DNA from: Aquarana catesbeiana
Taxonomy: Eukaryota; Chordata; Amphibia; Anura; Ranidae
Direction of reading: 5' to 3'
Assembly (NCBI RefSeq): GCF_042186555.1
Contig: NC_133334.1
Location: forward strand, 24,757,780-24,821,779
DNA length: 64,000 nucleotides
In this document: piece by piece, positions 21,956-33,605 of the stretch
Position numbering within the stretch: the stretch's first letter is position 1
How the letters are laid out: the number at the start of each line of letters is the position of its first letter
Notes under the pieces: model-generated
What the model was told of the DNA's origin: nothing
Database searches by the model: none
Seen by the model: the letters and a program-made list of their open reading frames with translations, nothing else
Position numbers and translations under genes: made by a program

Positions 21956-22075
21956 GCTGGAACAGCGGTCGGAGGAGGAGTCTAGGAGGGAGATGACAGA
22001 AAGCTCAGCAGACTCTCAGGAGTGAGCGAGGAGGATCCAGTTCCTTTGCCATCGGAGGTGAGGAGAGTGTGAAGG
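21931..22075 (+). promoter_or_regulatory. Possible TATA promoter made from the last minisatellite unit
   Basis: In the final unit ATGAAGAGG has become ATAAAGGGG, giving TATAAAG at 21936-21942 beside a GGGGCGGAG box. About 115 bp downstream is GGAG|GTGAGG (22055-22063), a good splice-donor match. That is the arrangement of a promoter and first exon, but no coding frame or downstream exon could be joined, so it may be chance. Confidence 0.15.
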
Positions 22076-22283
22076 ATGTTGGTGACTCTGGTAGATGAAA
22101 AGCTGGGAGTCATATTGCTCTGGTGAGTGGGGAAGCACTACTAAGGGGGCGCCCTCACCATCACGTGTGTAAGAGGTGGAAGAAGGCGTGGCTACACTAC
22201 AGCTGGCACAGAACTTTACACCTTATCAACTTTTTATTGATTGGTGGACTTTTTTTTTTTTTTTTTTTAGAAAAATACCTTCA

Positions 22284-22640
22284 TTGAAGTAGATGCAAAG
22301 TGGAAGCAGTGGACTTGCAGAGATCACTATATTGAGCACAAAATATTGTATGATTACATGAATTTGCACAGATTTTTTGTATATTTATTATAGCAACAAA
22401 TATTGTAAAATTAAAGAAGTAGGTGTAAAGTGGAAGCAGTGGATCTGCAGGGAACAGCATCTTGAGCACAAAGCACTTTATGTTGTATATGAATTTGCAC
22501 ATGGATCAGTTTACTTAATTTACTGATAAACACCAAAAGATCAGTGAAGTAGGTGTAAAGTGGAAGCAGTAGAGCAGCTGAGAATATTATTTTGAGCACC
22601 TAGCACTTTATATATGAATGTCTCCACATATTTTTAGTTT
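22284..22640. repeat. Three diverged tandem units of about 130 bp
   Basis: GAAGTAG, then TGNAAAGTGGAAGCAGT, occurs at about 22285, 22421 and 22546. Each unit continues to TTGAGCAC and a TATGAATTTGCACA or similar block. There is no coding frame; the origin is unknown. Confidence 0.7.
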
Positions 22641-22893
22641 TTTTCCAAATGTTATTTAATAAAGGTTTTGTGATTTTACATACACAAACAAAACAGACAA
22701 GCAAAACAAACAAAAACATGAAATATTCATGTCACACGAGGGCAACAACTCAAAAAGCAGAACATTTGTCCTCACATAGTGCAATTTTTTTTCCCTCATA
22801 CAATATGAAAAAGATCAGCTCAGTAATAAGTACCGTAAAGTTCGTATTTGGAACAAGAATATTGCTACAGATCTTGAAAACAATCAAGTAGAC

Positions 22894-23264
22894 CAGTGAT
22901 CTTCATACTGTGGCCCGGGGGGGTGAATGCGGACCCTTGCTTGCTTTTATCCGGCCCTTGGGGCAGTATTTTATTCACTGACACCAACGAAGGGGCACAG
23001 TTCCTACCAATGACACCAACAATGGGACCCAATAATACCAATGATGGGGGACCATTCTTCCCAATGACACCAATGATGGGGTCCAGTCCCCCCCCCAATG
23101 ACCCCAACAATAGGGCACTATTGCTCTCACTGACACCAAAAATGGGGCATTGTTTACTCCAACTGATGCTGGGACAATTTCTTCTCATGATGGTCACAGT
23201 CCGGCCCCCTGAAGTCTGAAGGACAGTAAACTGGCCCTTTGTTTAGAAAGTTTGGAGATCTCTG
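22894..23264. mobile_element. 371-bp hAT MITE inside the LINE
   Basis: Ends CAGTGATCTTCATACTGTGG and GTTTGGAGATCTCTG form an inverted repeat. Flanks AAGTAGAC (22886-22893) and AAATAGAC (23265-23272) are an 8-bp target duplication with one mismatch. The inside holds several short ~32-bp units of the kind TGACACCAATGATGGGG, far fewer than in its relatives at 53.9 and 59.7 kb. Confidence 0.8.
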
Positions 23265-23857
23265 AAATAGACATAAATACATAAATACTTTCTTATCACT
23301 AGCAGTCAGTTATATAATAAGGTATAACCAATAGATGCACAAAGAGACAGCAAACAACACTAAACATTTGGACGTTTAATACCATGTCTCTCCTTAAGCA
23401 ATGTGGAGTTATCTTGGGTACTCCAGTCCTCAGACGTGGGTGGTAGAGTCGCTATCCACTTTAACAGAATACATTTACCTGCCAAAAACAATAAGTGAGA
23501 TATAGCAATCTGGACATGGGGTGTAAGTAGCTCTTCATACAAAAACCCTAATATACAGGTCTAAGGATATTTGGTAGGGACACCTGAAACGCTTGGTTTA
23601 TAATCGATATTACTCTATTCCAATAGCGCACCAGTTTGGGGCACCACCAACACATGTATAAATGGTCCGCAGGGGAACCTCCACACCTTGGACATTCTGG
23701 ACTCTCTCTACATTGTCATCTATACAATTTAAGGGGAGTTCTATGTACTCTGTGAATAACAAAATGTTTTGACAACCGTTGAGTAGGAGAAATAGACATT
23801 AAAGGTACTTGCTCTAATATAGATTGCCACCACTCTCCATCCATGTTAGAGATATAG

Positions 23858-24008
23858 AATAGAAATTAGAGAATCTGGTCCCCCACCAGGGCTCACCTAG
23901 GGAATAAAGGAGCAAGTGGACTATTACGTGGACTAATAGTCCACTTGCTCCTTTATTCCCTAGGTGAGCCCTGGTGGGGGACCAGATTCCCTCATTTCTA
24001 TTCTATTA
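23858..24008. repeat. Near-perfect palindrome within the LINE
   Basis: The arm ending AGCAAGTGGACTATTA is followed after a few bases by its reverse complement, and pairing runs outward through CCCTAGGTGAGCCCTGG and GGGGGACCAGATTC to TTCTATTCTAT. Each arm is about 70 bp. A second copy of TCCATGTTAGAGATAT (23840 and 24088) flanks it, so the structure looks like a local inverted duplication of LINE sequence. Confidence 0.85.
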
Positions 24009-24156
24009 TATTTTGGATGATGGTACAAATTGTTTTCTATGTTTATATCTATGGTTACTACCATTAGAGGCCACCCATTTTTCTTCCATGTTAGAGATAT
24101 CTGTAAACCACCCTGTCCTGCCATAAAGCTGCACCGTTCTTTGAGAGCGAAGCAGA

Positions 24157-26071
24157 AGAGATCCATATAAAGATGATATAAGAAGAGACCCATATAAAGA
24201 TGATATAAGAAGAGACCCATATAAAGATGATATAAGAAGAGACCCATATAAAGATGATATAAGAAGAGATCCATATAAAGATAATAGAAGAAGAGACCCA
24301 TATAAAGATGATAGAAGAAGAGACCCATATAAAGATGATAGAAGAAGAGACCCATATAAAGATGATATAAGAAGAGATCCATATAAAGATGATATAAGAA
24401 GAGACCCATATTAAGATGATATAAGAAGAGACCCATATAAAGATGATATAAGAAGAGATCCATATAAAGATGATATAAGAAGAGATCCATATAAAGATGA
24501 TATAAGAAGAGACCCATATAAAGATGATATAAGAAGAGACCCATATAAAGATGATATAAGAAGAGATCCATATAAAGATGATAGAAGAAGAGACCCGTAT
24601 AAAGATGATATAAGAAGAGATCCATATAAAGATGATAGAAGAAGAGACCCATATAAAGATGATATAAGAAGAGACCCATATAAAGATGATAGAAGAAGAG
24701 ACCCATATAAAGATGATAGAAGAAGAGACCCATATAAAGATGATAGAAGAAGAGACCCATATAAAGATGATATAAGAAGAGATCCATATAAAGATGATAT
24801 AAGAAGAGATCCATATAAAGATGATATAAGAAGAGACCCATATAAAGATAATAGAAGAAGAGACCCATATAAAGATAATAGAAGAAGAGACCCATATAAA
24901 GATGATAGAAGAAGAGACCCATATAAAGATAATAGAAGAAGAGACCCATATAAAGATGATATAAGAAGAGACCCATATAAAGATGATAGAAGAAGAGACC
25001 CATATAAAGATGATATAAGAAGAGACCCATATAAAGATGATAGAAGAAGAGACCCATATAAAGATGATAGAAGAAGAGACCCATATAAAGATGATAGAAG
25101 AAGAGACCCATATAAAGATGATAGAAGAAGAGACCCATATAAAGATGATAGAAGAAGAGACCCATATAGAGATGATAGAAGAAGAGACCCATATAAAGAT
25201 GATATAAGAAGAGACCCATATAAAGATGATATAAGAAGAGACCCATATAAAGATGATAGAAGAAGAGACCCATATAATGATGATATAAGAAGAGACCCAT
25301 ATAAAGATAATAGAAGAAGAGACCCATATAAAGATGATAGAAGAAGAGACCCATATAAAGATAATAGAAGAAGAGACCCATATAAAGATAATAGAAGAAG
25401 AGACCCATATAAAGATGATAGAAGAAGAGACCCATATAAAGATGATAGAAGAAGAGACCCATATAAAGATAATAGAAGAAGAGACCCATATAAAGATGAT
25501 AGAAGAAGAGACCCATATAAAGATGATAGAAGAAGAGACCCATATAAAGATAATAGAAGAAGAGACCCATATAAAGATGATAGAAGAAGAGACCCATATA
25601 AAGATGATATAAGAAGAGATCCATATAAAGATGATATAAGAAGAGATCCATATAAAGATGATAGAAGAAGAGACCCATATAAAGATGATATAAGAAGAGA
25701 CCCATATAAAGATGATAGAAGAAGAGACCCATATAAAGATGATAGAAGAAGAGACCCATATAAAGATAATAGAAGAAGAGACCCATATAAAGATGATAGA
25801 AGAAGAGACCCATATAAAGATGATATAAGAAGAGACCCATATAAAGATGATAGAAGAAGAGACCCATATAAAGATGATAGAAGAAGAGACCCATATAAAG
25901 ATAATAGAAGAAGAGACCCATATAAAGATGATAGAAGAAGAGACCCATATAAAGATGATATAAGAAGAGACCCATATAAAGATGATATAAGAAGAGACCC
26001 ATATAAAGATGATAGAAGAAGAGAACCATATAAAGATGATATAAGAAGAGATCCATATAAAGATGATATAA
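24157..26071. repeat. 27-bp minisatellite, about 71 units
   Basis: The unit is AGACCCATATAAAG plus ATGATATAAGAAG or ATGATAGAAGAAG or ATAATAGAAGAAG. Since 27 is nine codons and the unit lacks stops in two minus-strand frames, both frames stay open: one repeats MGLFFYHLY, the other SSSIIFIWV. The second is continuous with LINE ORF2 upstream (frame 24091-26379). On the plus strand a shorter frame repeats IEEETHIKM. Unit variants GGATCC-like (GATCCAT) and GACCCAT are interspersed. Confidence 0.95.
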
Positions 26072-26692
26072 GACCTTTTCTTCTCCTTGCTAGTAGCTAC
26101 TTGATCTATGAGTGAAGTGTCTATCTGTATGAGAGATGTGGACCTGGTTTGAATAGAACATGTATGGCGAAGATGAAGGTATTGATAAAAGTTAGATGTG
26201 GGTAAACCAAACTCGGGTTGTAAGTCTTTAAAGGATTTTAGATGGCCATTGGTATATAATCGATACAGGAAATGTATACCCCTAGAATACCAGGCAGAAA
26301 AGTCCTGTAGTTTCCCAATCTCCTCTAGTCGCCCCTTTTTCCAGATAGGATGAAATCTGGAAATGCCATCATAGCCCATAATACGTCACATCTCATCCCA
26401 GACCTTAGCCATGAGGATCAAGGTAGGACATGTGGAACAATCCCAAAACCCACCCGCCTCCAATTGGGCCAGCAGAGGATATTTATTAGACCTAGACAGC
26501 AGTAGAGCTTGAATGGGGTCCCTACCATCAATAGTCCCCCACCCAGAAAAATGTTGCAGCTGGGAAACCAGGAAGTATAACCAGCAGAGGAGACAGCCAA
26601 ACCTCCACCATCTTTGTTCAGTTGTAGAATAGGTAAGTGGATCCTAGGCTGCTTCTCTTTCCATATCAGAGTGTCTATCCTCTTAACCACTT

Positions 26693-27664
26693 GTCGAAGA
26701 CCCCACGTACGTGTACTGCGGGGCGGCGGCTCTATTGCCTGAAATCACATACAGTTACATAATTTTGTAAAATAGGTCTGGGGCCCGCCTGCGCGCCACT
26801 GGCGACCACCTCCCCCTGTGATTGGACACAGCGAGAGCCAATCAGCGGGTCCGTCAGGGCCGGCGACCATTCCAAGAGAAGCAGAACGGCAGTCTGGCTA
26901 TGCAATCAATGCAGATCTCCATTCTGTCAGAGGGGAAGATGGAGATCTTGTGTTTCTGCTAAGCAGGAACAGGGATCTCTGTCTTCCCACAGTTGAAGCA
27001 CCTCCCCCACACAGTTAGAAAGCACTCCCTAGGAACACATTTAATCCTTTGATCGCCACTGATGTTAACCCCTTCCCTGCCAGTGTCGTTAGTACAGTGA
27101 CAGTGCATTTTTTTAAGCACTGATCACTGTATTGGTGTCACTAGTCCCCAAAAAGTGTCACTTAGTGTCAGATTTGTCTGCCGCAATGTCGCAGTCCCGC
27201 TAAAAATCACTGATTGCCGCCATTACTAGTAAACAAAACATAAAAAATAAAAAGTCTATAAATCTATCCCATAGTTTGTAGACGATATAACTTTTGCGCA
27301 AACCAATCAATATACGCTTATTGGGATTTTTTTTATCAAAAATATGTAGCAGAATACATATCGGCCTAAATTGATAAAGACATTTTTCTATTGGATGTTT
27401 TGTAAAGAAAGTAAAAAAAATATTATTATTTTTTTCAAAATTGTCGGCCTTTCTTCTTTATAGCACAAAAAATAAAAACCACAGAGATGATCAAATGCCA
27501 CCAAAGGAAAGCTCTATTTGTGGAGAAAAAAAAAGGACATCGATTTTATTTGGGCACAGCGTCGCACGACTGCGCAATTGTCAGTTATAGTGACGCAGTG
27601 CCGTATCACAAAAAAATGGTCTGGTCATGAGAGGGGGTAAATCTTCCGGAGGTGAAGTGGTTAA
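26693..27664 (-). mobile_element. Family A-like TTAA MITE, diverged
   Basis: Bounded by TTAACCACTTGTCGAAGACC at 26693 and GTGAAGTGGTTAA ending at 27664. It contains the standard reverse-order landmarks (TTAACCCCTTCCCTGCC, TTTTTAAGCACTGATCACTG, ACGCTTATTGGGATT, GCGTCGCACGAC). A part near 26815-26850 (GATTGGACACAGCGAGAGCC) differs from other copies. Confidence 0.8.
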
Positions 27665-28637
27665 ACGAAAAAAAATAAAGTTATACCAAAGCACAAAACC
27701 CCCCCCCCCCAAATTTTTTTTTTGAGCCCCCCCCACCCCCATGAACGTAAACACAAGCGTCTCGGGCGCCTACGTTTGAAAAAAAAATTAATAGCAATAC
27801 ACATGTTACATATCACTGCACACGCTGGAATGAGAGCGATAATTCTATCACCAGACCTCCTCTGTAACACTAAACTGATGACCTATAGGGGGCTTTTAAA
27901 GCGTCGCCTATAGAAAATATAGGGCCATTATAATATTACCTTTAAGTCTGACCTCTCATTAGGGTAACAGTTATAGGCCGGCCAAAGACTCCCTCATAAG
28001 AAGTGTGTCAGTAATATATTCAGATAGCTGTGTTTATCCTTATAGGTGATAGCAGTACTTCATTGATCCAGTGTATATAATATACTGTTCTACTTAATAA
28101 TAATATCTTGCTTTGTCTTATTGGGAGGAGTTCTTTTGCTGAGTTGGCACTGTTGCCTAAAACTCAGCAGATCTATTACCTCCTCTTTGTGACAATATCG
28201 TTTTTAATCTGTTTTAGTGAGTATTACCAGAACATAAATACACAGAGTTGTCTGATTTATTGTAAAGAATCAACAACCCCTGCGCTAAAAGTGCTAATGA
28301 GTGATTAGGCTTGCCGCTGCTGTACATGACATAGGTCAAACCATGGGGAAAAAGGGTACGAATAGCACAGCGCTGACAGTCCGAGATGATTACACTAAAG
28401 TGCAAACGCTGTGCATAAAAAAATTACATGAAAAAACACATCCAGTAGTAGAAAAAAATTATAAAGCATGTAGCCAGTGAAAACACGAAAATAGCGTGCA
28501 AATGAGCATAAATGATCTAATTGGAAAGTTCCTTTGACAGGTTCCTTCCGCAAGTGCCACTGTGCAATGAAATGGTGCAAATTGATATTAAGCATGAGGT
28601 CAGTGAAAGTTCAAAATGACGTGCCAATAAACATATA
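27665..28637. other. Unassigned non-coding stretch
   Basis: Homopolymer C, T and A runs lie at 27700-27735. CTATAGGGGGCTTTTAAAGC (27882-27901) matches the old dispersed repeat at 7160-7310. From about 28260 the sequence resembles the end region of a Penelope-like or other retroposon (CCTGCGCTAAAAGTGC), but I found no defining motif. Confidence 0.4.
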
Positions 28638-29123
28638 CAGTGGAACCTCGGATTACGAGCATAATCCGTTCCAGGACTATGCTCGTAATCCTATGTACTC
28701 GCATATCAAAGCGAGTTTTCCCATTAAAGTCAATGGAAACGAAAATAATGCAATACCGCATGCGGCCAGAGGTGGGGGGGGGGGGCGCCGGAGAGCCTTG
28801 AAAACGGCAGAAAAGGCCAGAGGGACACTTCAGTGGACCTCGGCAAATCTCGGAAAGACTCCGTTCACGAGCCTTTCCGAGGTTTGCCGAGGTCAGCCGA
28901 ACTGTCCTCCGGCCTTTCCGTGCATTTCCGAGTGGCGCCGATCGGCGACTTTCGGCTCTGCTGGGCTCCGGCGCCCTCCACCTCAGGCCAAAAGGGGTAC
29001 TGCACGCCGCTTTTGGCCTGAATCCTGCTCGGTTTGCGAGACAACACTCACAATTTTAGAAATACAGTGCTCGGTTTGCGAAACGCTCGTTAACCGCGTT
29101 ACTCGCAAACCGAGGTTCCACTG
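28638..29123. mobile_element. 486-bp Tc1/mariner-type MITE, TA target
   Basis: CAGTGGAACCTCGGATTACG at 28638 and CGCAAACCGAGGTTCCACTG ending at 29123 form the inverted repeat, flanked on both sides by TA (28636-28637, 29124-29125). The inside repeats diverged end sequence (CTCGGTTTGCGA at 29029 and 29072) and has a GC-rich core. It encodes no transposase. Confidence 0.85.
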
Positions 29124-29125
29124 TA

Positions 29126-30002
29126 GCTACTTTCAATTGATAAGTTCCTTTCTCACGTTCCTTCCAAAACTGCTGCTGTGCTAACAAACACACAATGCTG
29201 TAAACAGGTGCACATAAGATCCACACCCCCCCCCGCCCCCCCTTATGGTTGAACTCACCAGATCCAAAGGACCATCAAGCAGTACTGTGTTGCAGGTCTA
29301 TCAAGCTTAATGTGGTGAGCGGGGTGATGAAAAACACCAACTCCTGGGTGCAATCCTTGCTGGGGTGTTTTCAGGCACAAACATATGGAGAAAGAGCCAG
29401 CATGATGAAGTACGTCTTGTTTAATTTCATTAAAATCAATCTTTACAAAGTTCCAATCTTAAAAACAATTTTTGCAAGGTTCCAAAGTAGAGGGCAAAGG
29501 GATAAGACATCAATGAATTGTCCATTCATTGCAGAAATCAATAGGTTCTCTCACAACCTGACTGCAATCAAACAATCATTGGACGTGATGTCTGATTTAT
29601 TACTTTAAGGTGGTACAAGGATGTCTGAACCCAGAGTGTCAGGTGGGTTGGAACGTTCACCAGGTCATGGCAGTGCAGATAAACAGGTAATTCCACGCAG
29701 TCCCTTAGGGGGTTATGCTACATATAAAACAAATAAAAAATCCAGTACATATCCCATAGTTTGTAGGCGCTATAACTTTCAAGCAAACCAATTGATATAC
29801 ACTTATTGGGATTTTTCTTTGTATTAAAAACATCCAGCAGAATTTAGGACAAACTGTATGAATCTTTTTTTTTGGTTGTTTTTTAGCAGAAAGTATTATT
29901 AGTTTTATTTATTTTTTTTATAGGGGATAGTTAGGTAGATTTTAGAGTTTAAGTGCACACTGAGAAAGTTGTATGAATTTCTTTTATTTTATTTGCAGTT
30001 TA
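29126..30002. other. Non-coding; right part is one arm of a 7-kb-spaced inverted repeat
   Basis: No gene is seen. From about 29810 to 30002 (TTTTTCTTTGTAT, AAAAACAT, GGTAGATTTTA, CACTGAGAAAGTTGTAT, TTTGCAGTTTA) the sequence matches, inverted, 36977-37150. Confidence 0.6.
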
Positions 30003-30797
30003 TTAACCGGTTCAATACTGGGCAATTTCACCCCCTTCCTTCCCAGGCCAATTTTTAGTTTTCAGCGCTGTCGCACTTTAAACGTCAATTGCGCGGTCGT
30101 GCGACGTTGTACCCAAACAAAATTGACATCCTTTTTTCACCACAAATAGAGCTTTTTTTGGTGGTATTTGATCACCTCTGCCGTTTTTATTTTTTGCGCT
30201 ATAAACAAAAGAAGAGCGACAATTTTAAAAAAAACACAATATTTTTTACTTTTTGCTATAATAAATATCCCAATTTTTCTTTTTAAAAACACATTTTTTC
30301 CTCAGTTTTGGCCGATACGTATTCTTCTACATATTTTTGGTAAAAAAAAAATCGCAATAAGCGTATATTGATTGGTTTGCGCAAAAGTTATAACGTCTAC
30401 AAAATAGGGGATAGATTTATGGCATTTTTAAAAAAAAAAAAAATTTTTATTTTTTTAGCGGCGATCGCAATTTTTTTTGGTGACTGCGACATTATGGCGG
30501 ACACATCGGACACTTTTGACACATTTTTGGGACCAATCACATTTATACAGCGATCAATGCTATAAAATTGCATTGATTACACACACAAATCCACATGCCG
30601 GCCCGGTTAACGGGCAATCGCGGGTGCCCGGCGGACATCGCGGCCGCCGGGCACACGCACCGGGTCCCGAGGAATGCGGCGGGCGCGCGCGCCCGCTAGA
30701 CGGCCGGGAATCCCAGGACGTCATATGACGTCCACCCAGGATGGGAGATCCCATCTGTGGACGTCATATGACTATGGGCGGGTAGGGAAGTGGTTAA
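30003..30797 (+). mobile_element. Family A-like TTAA MITE
   Basis: It begins TTAACCGGTTCAATACTGGG and ends GGGAAGTGGTTAA at 30797. Internal order is GCGCGGTCGTGCGACG, CCACAAATAGAGC, GTATTTGATCACCTCTG, ATCGCAATAAGCG, GACTGCGACATTATGGCGG, TTTATACAGCGATCAATGC. The right third is strongly CpG-rich (30590-30780), with a GACGTCATATGAC repeat. Confidence 0.85.
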
Positions 30798-30816
30798 TAT
30801 GTTATTTCTATTACAG

Positions 30817-30934
30817 ACAAAATCTTATGCCGGTGCAGGCTTCTGTGCTGGCCAGTGGGACATTATCACCTCCACCTTTGAAAAAGAACAATTATATGCA
30901 GGGTGGATATGGAAAGATATTTATTGTTGTCTAA
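30817..30934 (+). other. Candidate terminal host exon
   Basis: A pyrimidine-rich tract ending ATTTCTATTACAG (30804-30816) is a good splice acceptor. Directly after it, in the frame starting 30818, 38 codons read QNLMPVQASVLASGTLSPPP, then LKKNNYMQGGYGK and a stop at 30932-30934. The peptide has ordinary, non-repetitive composition, unlike its surroundings. I do not recognise the gene and see no upstream exon in the window. Confidence 0.2.
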
Positions 30935-30959
30935 AGTTTCTGCAATGCCGAAATCACCA

Positions 30960-31392
30960 CCCACTGCACCCTCTCCATTGCCAATCCCATCATCCACTGC
31001 ACCCTCTCCAGTACTGATCCCATCATCCACTGCACCCTCTCCAGTACTGATCCCATCATCCACTGCACCCTCTCCAGTACTGATCCCATCATCCACTGCA
31101 CCCTCTCCAGTACTGATCCCATCATCCACTGCACCCTCTCTAGTACTGATCCCATCATCCACTGCACCCTCTCCAGTACTGATCCCATCATCCACTGCAC
31201 CCTCTCCAGTACTGATCCCATCATCCACTGCACCCTCTCTAGTACTGATCCCATCATCCACTGCACCATCTCCAGTGCTGATCCCACCATCCACTGCACC
31301 CTCTCCAGTACTGATCTCATCATCCACTGGGCCCTCTCCAGTACCGATCCCATCATCTACTGTACCCTCTCCAGTACCGATCGCATCATTTA
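30960..31392. repeat. 33-bp minisatellite, about 13 units
   Basis: The unit is CTGCACCCTCTCCAGTACTG followed by ATCCCATCATCCA (33 bp, eleven codons). With no stop in the unit, plus-strand (APSPVLIPSST repeat, 30903-31418) and minus-strand frames stay open. The only start for the plus frame lies just upstream in non-repeat sequence, so a protein is not supported. Confidence 0.95.
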
Positions 31393-32399
31393 GATTTACA
31401 GAGGAGATCTACTGCTAAAATTACTGCCCTCGATCTGACCTTCGCGGTGATACCTCACATGCATGGTGCAATTGCTGTTTACATAAGACACCAGACTGAC
31501 GCTTGCGTTCACCTTTGCGCGTGAGCATGGGGAGACAGGGGTGATTTTTTTTATTATTTATTTTGCTTTTTATTTTATTTTTAAACTGTTCCTTTCAATT
31601 TTTGTATTATTATTTTTATTGTTATCTCAGGGAATGTAAATATCCTCTATGATAGCAATAGTTAGTAATAGGTACTCTTTTTTGAAAAAATTGTGGTCTA
31701 TTAGACTCTAGATCTCTCCTAGGCCCTCAAAGCATCTGACCACACCAAGATCGGTGTGATAAAATGCTTTCCCAATTTCTCAATGGCGCTGTTTATTTTC
31801 GGCGAAACCTAAGTCATAAAATGCTCGTAGCTTCCGTTTTCTTAGGCCATAGAGATGATTGGAGCCGTTCTGGTCTCTGATCAGCTCTATGGTCAGCTGG
31901 CGGAACCACCGGCTGCATTCTCGGGTTCCCTATTGGGACAGGAGAGCCAGAGAAAACCATGGAAGATGGTGTGAGGGGGGGACATTCCCTCTTAATTAGC
32001 TAATTAGCCGCTAGGATTGCTTTTACATGAAAGCCGACCGCTGGTTGAAAAGAATGATGTAAGAAAGATAGGGGGCGCTAGATACCATAATATTCAAGTG
32101 CTCCAAAAAAATATATCTCCTGCATTACCAAAAAAATGGAAATGTAAGAAAGCTAGGGGGCGCTAGATACCATACTATTCAAGTGCTCTAAATAAATATA
32201 TCTCCTGTGTTACCAAAAAAAATGAAAATCATAATATTGACAAATCATAGTTAGATTACACATTGAAGTGCCCACATTAGTGAAAACATATATAGTGATT
32301 GATTGTCCACATAAAAAAGTGATTGAAGTAGTTGAAGTGATATCTTTCAATATTATCCCAATCTTGTTGCTGTAAACAAAAGGTTTTCCATCACCAAAG
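31393..32399. repeat. Non-coding, with an 85-bp tandem duplication
   Basis: No gene. TAAGAAAG followed by TAGGGGGCGCTAGATACCAT occurs at 32060 and again at 32145, giving two 85-bp units (32060-32229). The part near 31500-31680 (GTGAGCATGGGGAGACAGGG, ATCTCAGGGAATGTAAATATCC) looks like a dispersed repeat. Confidence 0.6.
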
Positions 32400-33070
32400 A
32401 AACAAAAGAAAAGGAAAACACCTCGAAGTAGTAGATATCTGCTTACCAGATACCAATGACTCCTTTAGTTAAAAAGAGAGTCACTAGCGCTTGTGCAGGG
32501 TTGTGCCTGCTCACATGGATGGCCGGACTGTGGTTGGTATTATAGGCATGGATCGTTCCCGTCAGGCTCATTCAAGATAGGATAAGGATACATAGGAAAC
32601 AAAAACAGTCTCCATAGCGTAAAACCATTTATTAAAAAAGTAAACAAATTAAAAAGCCAAATGGCCGCTTACATTGGTGGGTGCCTACCCGGCACTGGGG
32701 CTGCTTGCATGTCAGGGTGACTTCGCAGTCAGAAAAAGCCTTTCATGTCTCCTCCACGCTGGCGTGCGTTCCAGCTTACACAGGGGGGCAGCCAAAGGAT
32801 CCGGATGTTGTTGGATGATAGGACATGTGACCACGTACCGCTCCGACGTACGTTTCGTAGTGAACGTCTTCAGGGAAGCGAAAAGAATGATACCAAGATG
32901 ATACCTAAACCCTCAGGCATCATTCTGGTATAACCACTCAAAATCCAGCACCATACCAGTACGTTACTGGTCCTTGCTGGGAATATATTGTAATGTTCTT
33001 TTTTTTCATGCAGCCTGTGGGCTGCAGCTGAATGGCATACCTGAAAAGCAAACAATGGTAACAATAAAAT
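32400..33070 (-). mobile_element. Possible Penelope-like terminal fragment with degenerate hammerhead core
   Basis: On the minus strand, CTGAAGAC, GTTCACTAC, GAAACGTACGTC (32873 down to about 32846) keeps the order of a hammerhead core (CUGANGA, stem-loop II, GAAA, short stem III). Stem II is only two pairs if one extra base is allowed. An upstream-of-core AACCATTTATTAAAAAAG (32622-32639) resembles the 3' region of such elements. No coding sequence remains. Confidence 0.35.
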
Positions 33071-33605
33071 ATTAACTCAATAAAACAACTTTTGTGCCAA
33101 AAAAGAGTAAAAAAATATATCCTGAAGCTTGGAGGCAATCCGCCCCTAATGTTAGGGACAAATCGCCCCTTAACCCCTGCCCCATGCTTCGGCATATATG
33201 CTTTTTTTTTCAACTGTGATGGTGAAATCACCTCCTACAGTGCTGGAGTCACTGATTTATGTATCGCTGTTGCTTTCAAGATAGCTATATCAGTGCTACA
33301 AATAAAATAAGGATTAACAATAAAATACAGTAAATTATAAAAGAATTACACACCTGCAAAGCCAATAAAACATTGCAGTTAAGCATAAAATACAGTAAAA
33401 CAGAACAGAATAGAGAGAGAACAATAGAGAGAGAAGAACAAGAAAATTACTATTTTTGGATTTTTTATTTTATATATATATATATTTAACAATTTTTGTA
33501 ACTGTAAAGGTTCCAGGTTCGGGTCTCTAAAAATGTGATGGCATCTTTGGAGACCCTGTGAAAGTGTGTCCTAGGACTGTGCAGTGCTGTACCCTACGCT
33601 AATAC

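Larger units (their letters stand above)
22641..26692 (-). pseudogene. Tx1/L1-type LINE ORF2 remnant, heavily interrupted
   Basis: Read on the minus strand, the fragment starts near 26690 with RIDTLIWKEKQPRI and LPILQLNKDGGGLAV, the region after the reverse-transcriptase core in L1-like ORF2. It continues through FHPIWKKGRLEE (about 26350). Past a minisatellite, it shows RVHRTPLKLYR followed by a stop and CPRCG with a downstream HLYMCWWCP (about 23640-23760), the C-terminal cysteine motif of L1/Tx1 proteins. The catalytic core and 5' end are missing. A hAT MITE (22894), a local palindrome (23858) and about 1.9 kb of 27-bp repeats interrupt it. The A-rich 3' end would lie near 22640. Its 5' break abuts the MITE at 26693. 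Confidence 0.75.

Noticed and set aside
30866..31418. Three frames over the 33-bp array, two on the minus strand, one starting MDMERYL
   Set aside because: The unit length is a multiple of three, so open frames are expected on both strands; no conserved domain is present.
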